Positions 16,106 through 21,795 of a stretch of 32,219 bases of DNA are shown one piece after another. Positions within the stretch are counted from its first letter, which is position 1. Every line of letters begins with the position of its first letter. Origin of the DNA: Spirochaetales bacterium (GTDB lineage: Bacteria > Spirochaetota > Spirochaetia > Sphaerochaetales > Sphaerochaetaceae); assembly GCA_012728215.1 (NCBI GenBank), contig JAAYFO010000153.1:1-32219 (forward strand), given 5' to 3'. Below the pieces are notes generated by a model. It was given only the letters and a program-made list of their open reading frames with translations. It did not search any database and was not told where the DNA came from. Made by a program: the position numbers and the translations under genes.

Positions 16106-17392
16106 ATGTCGAGTTTAAAGGAAAGAGCATTAGCTTATCACTGCCTGAACGGTGTACCTGGAAAGGTATCGGTCATTCCGACCAAGCCATGCCAGACCGC
16201 AGATGACCTGGGACTGGCCTATACCCCAGGAGTAGCACAGCCAGTGCTTGCAATCGAAGAGAAACCAGAGGATGCCTATCGCTACACCTCCAAGGGCAAT
16301 CTCGTCGCAGTCATTTCAAATGGAACTGCAATCCTTGGCCTTGGAGACAGAGGACCGCTGGCTTCCAAGCCTGTAATGGAAGGAAAGGGAGTTCTGTTCA
16401 AGAGATTCGCCGACATCGATGTCTTTGATATCGAAGTTAACGAAAAGGATCCTGAAAAGCTGATTGAGATCGTAAAGGCGATAAGCGTCAGCTTCGGTGG
16501 AATCAACCTTGAGGATATAAAGGGGCCGGAGTGCTTCCAGGTGGAACAGGAACTGATCAAGAAGTGCGACATCCCAGTGTTCCACGATGACCAGCATGGA
16601 ACTGCCATCATCGCAACAGCCGGCATGATGAATGCCTGCGAAGTGATTGGCAAGAAGCTTGAGGACATCAAGGTTGTAGTCAATGGAGCTGGTGCAGCTG
16701 GAATCTCCTGTGCAAAGATGTTCGTAGCAGCCGGAGTCAAGCTTGAGAATATCACGATGCTTGACAGCAAGGGAGTCCTCTACAAGGGCAGACCAGCCAG
16801 AATGACGGCTGAAAAGGAGTATTTCGCCAAGGAAACTGACGAGCGTACTCTCGCCGATGCTCTCAAGGGTGCTGATTTCTTCATGGGATTAAGCGTTGCA
16901 GATTGCGTGACAGCGGAAATGCTGCTCACAATGGCAAAGGATCCTGTAGTATTTGCAATGTCAAATCCGAACCCAGAGATTAACTATGAACTAGCAGTTG
17001 CAACTAGAAGCGACCTGATCATGGCTACCGGACGAAGCGATTATCCTAACCAGATCAACAACGTCCTCGGATTCCCATTCATATTCCGCGGAGCACTGGA
17101 TGTCAGAGCTTCCAGAATCAGCGAGGGAATGAAGATGGCAGCAGCCAAGGCACTTGCAGAACTTGCAAAGCTTCCTGTCCCTGCGGAAGTCAAGAAGGCA
17201 TATTCAGGACATGACTTCACATTTGGAAGGAACTACATCGTTCCAAAACCATTCGATCCACGTGTAATCGAATTTGAAGCTGTTGCTGTGGCAAAGGCCG
17301 CTTGCGAGGAAGGACTGGCTGCAAATCCAATCACCGACTTCGAAGCTTATCGCGAATCTCTGAAGAAGAGGATGGCTCATTACTGGGCTTAA
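16106..17392 (+). CDS. NAD(P)-dependent malic enzyme
   Basis: 428 residues, the compact bacterial form without a phosphotransacetylase tail. It oxidatively decarboxylates malate to pyruvate and CO2, making NAD(P)H. Visible motifs: LAYTPGVAQP with the catalytic tyrosine, GNLVAVISNGTAILGLGDRGPLA, the metal-ligand region FGGINLEDIKGPECF, FHDDQHGTA, the Rossmann VVNGAGAAGIS, and FAMSNPNPEI with GRSDYPNQINNVLGFP near the C-terminus. AGGAG lies eight bases before the ATG. It follows the Ldh2 gene by 33 bp and ends the operon at a strong terminator. Coenzyme preference is not readable by eye. Confidence 0.95.
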   Translation: MSSLKERALAYHCLNGVPGKVSVIPTKPCQTADDLGLAYTPGVAQPVLAIEEKPEDAYRYTSKGNLVAVISNGTAILGLGDRGPLASKPVMEGKGVLFKRFADIDVFDIEVNEKDPEKLIEIVKAISVSFGGINLEDIKGPECFQVEQELIKKCDIPVFHDDQHGTAIIATAGMMNACEVIGKKLEDIKVVVNGAGAAGISCAKMFVAAGVKLENITMLDSKGVLYKGRPARMTAEKEYFAKETDERTLADALKGADFFMGLSVADCVTAEMLLTMAKDPVVFAMSNPNPEINYELAVATRSDLIMATGRSDYPNQINNVLGFPFIFRGALDVRASRISEGMKMAAAKALAELAKLPVPAEVKKAYSGHDFTFGRNYIVPKPFDPRVIEFEAVAVAKAACEEGLAANPITDFEAYRESLKKRMAHYWA

Positions 17393-17415
17393 GCTCAGCT
17401 GACCATCAGTGAACA

Positions 17416-17467
17416 ACAGGATTCTGATCCGATTCAAAAGCATCGGATACAGAGTCCTGTTTTTTTC
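17416..17467 (+). terminator. Rho-independent terminator after malic enzyme
   Basis: ACAGGA..CTG.ATCCGAT pairs with ATCGGAT.CAG..TCCTGT around the loop TCAAAAGC, a long stem with small internal loops, followed directly by seven T. This is the clearest intrinsic terminator in the window. Confidence 0.88.
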
Positions 17468-17489
17468 TTTCATCCGAGGCCTGAAAATA

Positions 17490-17519
17490 TTGAAAGCGAA
17501 AACCCGGCAATGATATTAT
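17490..17519 (+). promoter_or_regulatory. Candidate promoter of the YkgJ-type gene
   Basis: TTGAAA (17490-17495), 18 bp, TATTAT (17514-17519). The transcript would begin near 17526, between the two possible ATG codons (17523 and 17535), which favours 17535 as the start. Confidence 0.45.
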
Positions 17520-17534
17520 CTGATGAGAACTGAC

Positions 17535-18182
17535 ATGGAAGACTTAAAAGAATTCTGCAAGACATTCGAAGGCACGTATGCCGTTGAAATAATATCACAA
17601 GTGGAAGAAGTATATCGTGACCTCGAAAGGCAATCCGAGGAATTCACCACATGCTATTCGATTCATTGTCCACCTGGTTGCGGCACATGCTGTGAGAAGT
17701 TTCTTCCCGATGTCACTGAAGCGGAGGCACTGGAGGCTGCCGCATATCTTCTGTTCGTCAAGAACGCTCCGGAGCTTCTGGACAAGGTTCTCACCCACCA
17801 AACCCAGGAAGATCCGCCATGTCCGCTATATATGGAAAACACTCCTTTTCACTGCCAGATATATCCTGCCAGACCTTTGATTTGCAGGCTTTTTGGAGCA
17901 TGTGCAAACTCAGACAAGAATGGTGCTGCGGTGTTTCGCAAGTGCAAGTACAACCCTACCGACTCAATGCCGTTATCGCTGCGCATAGATGACCAAAGAC
18001 CTCCTGAGATGGAAGACTTCGCCCTTAGGATTCATTCCATTTCTTCAGAAGAGCATCAACTTCTGCCACAGGCAATCTCAGCTGCGGTAGAGAAGATTCA
18101 GATGATGGTCCGGCAATTCGGCTTATTCGGTCCCGAAAACAGCATCGATCCTGACGACACACCTACTCCACTGGCATCATGA
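17535..18182 (+). CDS. YkgJ-type CxxCxxCC putative iron-sulfur/zinc-binding protein
   Basis: 215 residues from the ATG at 17535 (219 from 17523, which lies upstream of the predicted transcript start). The cysteine cluster CPPGCGTCC (near 45) is joined by two later groups, FHCQIYPARPLICRLFGAC and FRKC, the pattern of the YkgJ/CxxCxxCC family (PF03692 in my recollection). Members are small cytoplasmic metal-cluster proteins of poorly known role; some are annotated as flagellin methylase-like. There is no signal peptide. The gene is monocistronic and convergent with the exonuclease gene, with only five bases between the stops. I cannot assign a reaction. Confidence 0.8.
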   Translation: MEDLKEFCKTFEGTYAVEIISQVEEVYRDLERQSEEFTTCYSIHCPPGCGTCCEKFLPDVTEAEALEAAAYLLFVKNAPELLDKVLTHQTQEDPPCPLYMENTPFHCQIYPARPLICRLFGACANSDKNGAAVFRKCKYNPTDSMPLSLRIDDQRPPEMEDFALRIHSISSEEHQLLPQAISAAVEKIQMMVRQFGLFGPENSIDPDDTPTPLAS

Positions 18183-18187
18183 CGGCT

Positions 18188-19033
18188 TCAATCATCCCAC
18201 AGCCCAATGGCTTGCAGAACGACATTGGAGCTAAGTGACAGATCAGCATATTCGAGTTCTTCCAATGGAAAGGGCAGCACATCAATTGAATTAAGTCTGA
18301 TAAGCTGCATATTCAGATCAAGCACCTGTTCCGCCTGACTGAACGCATCCCTCAGCGAAGGCCTTTTCAGCAGTTCGACATTTGACAATATACCCTGAAT
18401 ACTGCCGAACTCGCGTAGAAGCATTCCTGCCGTCTTTGGTCCGACCCCTCGAATTCCCTTTATGTTATCGGCTGAATCACCGACCAGGGCCTTGTACTCT
18501 GCATACTGGCGGCTTTCTATCCCGAACCTATCCTGTACAAAGCCAACGTCACATATCACGCTATTTTTTCCATGATATCGAAGAACTCTCACATTATCGC
18601 AGATCAGCTGAAAGAAATCGCTGTCCATCGAAGAAATCACAATTTCCATTTCTTCATGAAAAAGATGACAGTAGCCGGCAATGATATCATCGGCTTCGCA
18701 ATCCGCTGTCTCCATATGAGCAATCTCCAGATAATCCAGAGCACTGTAGATATCATCGAGCTGCGAGAATGGATTCAGGTCAGCCTCAACATCGGTGAAA
18801 TCCTCACGGTTGGACTTGTAGTCTGATGACAGCTGACTTCGGGGATTCTCATGTTCCCCGTCAAAGACCACCAAAACATGGGATGGAGAAGTCATCCTGA
18901 TGATCTTCAGCAATCCACCTACAAATCCCAAAGTGCCCTGAACCACTTTTTTGCCATGGACCTTGACCTCCGGGAGCCCGAAGAACATCTGGAAAAGAAG
19001 GTTTGATCCATCAATAAGCAGCAGTCTATTCAT
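18188..19033 (-). CDS. 5'-3' exonuclease (stand-alone Pol I N-domain/FEN-like)
   Basis: 281 residues matching the 5'-nuclease domain of DNA polymerase I without a polymerase part. Metal-ligand acidic residues appear in LLLIDGSNLLFQMF, VVFDGE, TADCEADDIIAGY and ISSMDSDFFQL. The helix-3-turn-helix DNA-binding part is VGDSADNIKGIRGVGPKTA. It is expected to remove RNA primers or flaps at Okazaki fragments or to process structured DNA. The start ATG has AAAGGAG upstream. It diverges from the DHH phosphoesterase genes across a 56-bp region with overlapping promoters. A separate full-length Pol I may exist elsewhere. Confidence 0.93.
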   Translation of the reverse strand: MNRLLLIDGSNLLFQMFFGLPEVKVHGKKVVQGTLGFVGGLLKIIRMTSPSHVLVVFDGEHENPRSQLSSDYKSNREDFTDVEADLNPFSQLDDIYSALDYLEIAHMETADCEADDIIAGYCHLFHEEMEIVISSMDSDFFQLICDNVRVLRYHGKNSVICDVGFVQDRFGIESRQYAEYKALVGDSADNIKGIRGVGPKTAGMLLREFGSIQGILSNVELLKRPSLRDAFSQAEQVLDLNMQLIRLNSIDVLPFPLEELEYADLSLSSNVVLQAIGLWDD

Positions 19034-19074
19034 CCATGGCTCCTTTGTTTATAGCACTTGTCGCCTTTTCATGG

Positions 19075-19080
19075 TATCAT
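19075..19080 (+). promoter_or_regulatory. -10 box of the DHH-DHH-surE operon (leaderless start)
   Basis: TATCAT ends nine bases before the ATG at 19090, in the string TATCATGTAAAACCTATG, nearly the same as TATCATGCAATCCCTATG before the gene at 31261. No good -35 box is seen (TAGCAC at 17-bp spacing) and no Shine-Dalgarno. On the other strand TATAAA (19053-19048) could serve the exonuclease gene. Confidence 0.45.
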
Positions 19081-19089
19081 GTAAAACCT

Positions 19090-20031
19090 ATGTTTGAGAA
19101 GGCAATTGAATTAATTAAAAAAGCAAATACAATCATCATTCATCGACACCAGAAACCTGATGGAGACGCCATCGGTGCACAGGTAGGACTGAAGAATCTG
19201 ATTCTGGATAACTATCCACAGAAGAAGGTCTATGCAGTCGGAGACAGCCCTGAACGATATGGTTTCATTGAAGGTTCAATGATGGATGAAGTCGAAGACG
19301 ATGTGTTTTTGGATGCACTTTCGATAATCCTTGACACTTCGGCACCTCAGCTGATAAGCGACAACAGATACACATCAGCATTGATGACGCTCAGAATCGA
19401 CCATCATCTCTTCGTGGAAAGGATTGCTGATGCAGAGATCGTTGATCCGAGCTTTGAGAGCTGTGCTGGAGAGATAGCGTTCATGGCAATCGAGACTGGA
19501 CTAAGTATATCCAGTATCTGCGCAAACGCATTGTACACTGGAATGGTCACGGATTCAGGACGGTTTCAGTACGATTCCACAACCAGCAGGACATTCAGCA
19601 CAGCTTCGGTTCTTCTGAAAGCCGGAGCAGACATTGCCACAATCTATTCAAGCCTTTATGTTGATGATTTTCTGATGATGAGACGGAAAGCCGAATACAC
19701 TTTGAAGATTCAGTTCACAGACAACTTGGTTGCGTATGTCTACATGACCGAAAAGGAACTTCAGCAAACAGGACTTGATGCATTTTCAGTTTCAAGGGGA
19801 ATGGTCAATACAATGGCGAACATCAAAGGAACCAAGATCTGGGTGAGTTTCACGGAAAGTAACAAAAAGGTTCTGTGCGAGCTCAGATCCAGCGGACCGG
19901 ACATCAACCCAATAGCAGTGAAATACGGTGGCGGAGGCCACAAGAAAGCAAGCGGAGCAACCATAGCCGATCATGATACGGCCATGAAGATGCTTGAGGA
20001 TCTCAATCGCATGGCAGGAGAATACAGATGA
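19090..20031 (+). CDS. DHH/DHHA1 phosphoesterase, NrnA-like (first copy)
   Basis: 313 residues from the ATG at 19090; the ORF-track start at 19036 would lie upstream of the -10 box and adds a non-homologous tail. DHH motifs: HRHQKPDGDAIG (metal-binding H and two D), ILDTSA, RIDHH, and YTGMVTDSGRF. The C-terminal DHHA1 domain ends in GGGGHKKASGA. NrnA-type enzymes degrade 2-5 nt RNA fragments from the 5' or 3' side and some also dephosphorylate pAp. The size is typical (about 310-340). It overlaps the second copy by ATGA, so the pair is co-translated. Confidence 0.92.
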   Translation: MFEKAIELIKKANTIIIHRHQKPDGDAIGAQVGLKNLILDNYPQKKVYAVGDSPERYGFIEGSMMDEVEDDVFLDALSIILDTSAPQLISDNRYTSALMTLRIDHHLFVERIADAEIVDPSFESCAGEIAFMAIETGLSISSICANALYTGMVTDSGRFQYDSTTSRTFSTASVLLKAGADIATIYSSLYVDDFLMMRRKAEYTLKIQFTDNLVAYVYMTEKELQQTGLDAFSVSRGMVNTMANIKGTKIWVSFTESNKKVLCELRSSGPDINPIAVKYGGGGHKKASGATIADHDTAMKMLEDLNRMAGEYR

Positions 20032-21008
20032 ACAGACAAATGATGCAAGAAATACTCGAAAAGATCAAACAACACCAGAAGATTGTGATTTCAAGACACT
20101 GGAGACCAGATGGAGATGCCGTCGGGAGTACCAAAGGACTTCAGAGGATTCTGCAGTTGACTTTTCCCGAAAAGCAGATACTTCTTATCAATGAGGATTA
20201 TGCAAGCTATCTTTCCTTCCTCGGAACAGAAGAATGTCAGATTGAAGAAAAAGACTATAGCGATGCCCTTTCAATCATTCTGGACACTGCAACAGCCAAG
20301 CGGGTATCCAACAGCTTGTTCACCAAGGCTCAAGAAATAATAAAGATCGATCATCATATCGAAGTCGAGCAGTATGGGACTCTCAACTGGGTTGAGGAGA
20401 ACTGCTCGTCGGCCTCTCAGATGATAGTCATGTTCTATCTGTCCTTCAGGGATCAGCTTAAGATTGACACAACTGGTGCCACTTATCTCTATACTGGAAT
20501 GGTGACTGATTCAGGCAGATTCAAGTTCAATGAGACAGACGGTGAAACACTACGCTGTGCCGCTGCAATGCTTGATCTGGGCGTTGACATACAGACTCTA
20601 TATGCACATCTCTATCTGACTTCCATGGAAACACTCAAGTTCAAATCCAAGGTACTGGGTGAATTCAAGCTCAGTCCCAATGGTGTCGCCTATACTTATG
20701 TGAGCCTCGATCTTCAAAAAGAATTGGGAATAACAAATGAGGATGCAAGTCTCTCAGTGTCATTTCTGGAAACAATCAAGGACAGCTTGATATGGCTGGC
20801 CTTCATAGAATGTCCTGATTCAACGATCAGAGTCAGGCTTCGCTCCAGATTCGTGACCATCAATCAGGTTGCTGAGCATTTCAATGGTGGTGGACACGCA
20901 TTCGCCTCTGGAGCAACCGTGCACAGCACAGAAGAAATGCAGGCACTGGTATCCCAAGCAGACCAGGTTCTGGGCGAGTACAAGAATACTCATGAGGGAT
21001 GGCTATGA
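20028..21008 (+). CDS. DHH/DHHA1 phosphoesterase, NrnA-like (second, divergent copy)
   Basis: 326 residues, a diverged tandem paralog of the gene before it. All catalytic motifs are kept: SRHWRPDGDAVGS, ILDTAT, KIDHH, YTGMVTDSGRF, and GGGHAFASGA in the DHHA1 part. Similarity to the first copy is clear in the motifs but low between them, so duplication is old or the two came separately. The different surroundings of the motifs suggest different substrates, for example nanoRNA against pAp or cyclic-dinucleotide products. ATGA overlaps exist at both ends (with the first copy and with surE). Confidence 0.91.
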   Translation: MNRQMMQEILEKIKQHQKIVISRHWRPDGDAVGSTKGLQRILQLTFPEKQILLINEDYASYLSFLGTEECQIEEKDYSDALSIILDTATAKRVSNSLFTKAQEIIKIDHHIEVEQYGTLNWVEENCSSASQMIVMFYLSFRDQLKIDTTGATYLYTGMVTDSGRFKFNETDGETLRCAAAMLDLGVDIQTLYAHLYLTSMETLKFKSKVLGEFKLSPNGVAYTYVSLDLQKELGITNEDASLSVSFLETIKDSLIWLAFIECPDSTIRVRLRSRFVTINQVAEHFNGGGHAFASGATVHSTEEMQALVSQADQVLGEYKNTHEGWL

Positions 21009-21721
21009 ATATATTAGTGACAAATGATGACGGAATCGAATCAGAAGGCATATTGCTCCTTGCCAGATGGGCTCGGAAGCTTGGAACTGTCACCATAGCG
21101 GCACCGAAGTTTGAACAGAGCGGCAAAAGCCATGCAATCGAACTTCACAAGAGCTTTGAAGTCAAGCATCTTCCTTCAAGGGATGGAATGGAGTTCTACC
21201 GAATCGACTCCACCCCGGCAGACTGCATAAGATATGCATTCGCCTCCATATCATCAGATTACGACCTGGTTCTGTCTGGAGTGAACAAAGGATTCAATCT
21301 GGGAACCGACATACTCTATTCAGGAACTGTCGGTGCAGTATTCGAGGCTGAATGCTTCAATACCAGGGCACTGGCAGTCTCAACCGATTCCAAATCGTTC
21401 GAAGCTTCATGGCAATGGTTTGACCGCATCCTGGATTTCATTCTTAAGAAAGACCTTTTTCAGTTTCATGGACTGTATAACATCAACATTCCGGTAGATC
21501 CCAAGGACATACTAATCACACGGCAGGGAGGTCCTTATTACAAGGACAGATTCATCAACAAAGGCGATGATATGTATCTGGCAGACGGATTCAGCGTCTA
21601 TCAGGGAACTTCAAATCTGGAAGACGATCTGGATGCAGTCATGAACGGTTATATTTCAGTATCTCCTCTTACTACAAACAGGACAAACGAGGATGCATTC
21701 AGAAAGCTGACTCAAAAATAG
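21005..21721 (+). CDS. surE: 5'/3'-nucleotidase SurE
   Basis: 238 residues from the ATG at 21005, which overlaps the previous stop (ATGA) and has GAGGG five bases upstream; the ATG at 20999 lies on the ribosome site itself. SurE removes phosphate from 5'- and 3'-mononucleotides and short exopolyphosphate. Motifs: NILVTNDDGIES with the metal-binding DD, VTIAAPKFEQSGKSHAI, DSTPADCIRYA, LVLSGVNKGFNLGTDILYSGTVGA. It closes a three-gene nucleotide-turnover operon: oligonucleotide to mononucleotide (DHH copies), then mononucleotide to nucleoside. Confidence 0.96.
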   Translation: MNILVTNDDGIESEGILLLARWARKLGTVTIAAPKFEQSGKSHAIELHKSFEVKHLPSRDGMEFYRIDSTPADCIRYAFASISSDYDLVLSGVNKGFNLGTDILYSGTVGAVFEAECFNTRALAVSTDSKSFEASWQWFDRILDFILKKDLFQFHGLYNINIPVDPKDILITRQGGPYYKDRFINKGDDMYLADGFSVYQGTSNLEDDLDAVMNGYISVSPLTTNRTNEDAFRKLTQK

Positions 21722-21722
21722 A

Positions 21723-21767
21723 GGAGCTGCTCCGGCTGTCTGAACTTCAGACAATCGAAACAGCTCC
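21723..21767. terminator. Nested hairpin between convergent surE and lipoprotein genes
   Basis: Outer arms GGAGCTG/CAGCTCC (21723-21729, 21761-21767) enclose the perfect inner repeat TGTCTGAA-C-TTCAGACA (21737-21753). On the minus strand the structure is followed by TATTTTTGAG, so it could terminate the lipoprotein operon; on the plus strand there is no T-run. Confidence 0.6.
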
Positions 21768-21795
21768 ATATGGTCCAATAATTCAGGACGAAGCT

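Noticed and set aside
19036-19089. N-terminal extension of the first DHH protein in the ORF track
   Set aside because: It contains the predicted -10 box, has no ribosome site, and homologous sequence begins at the ATG at 19090.
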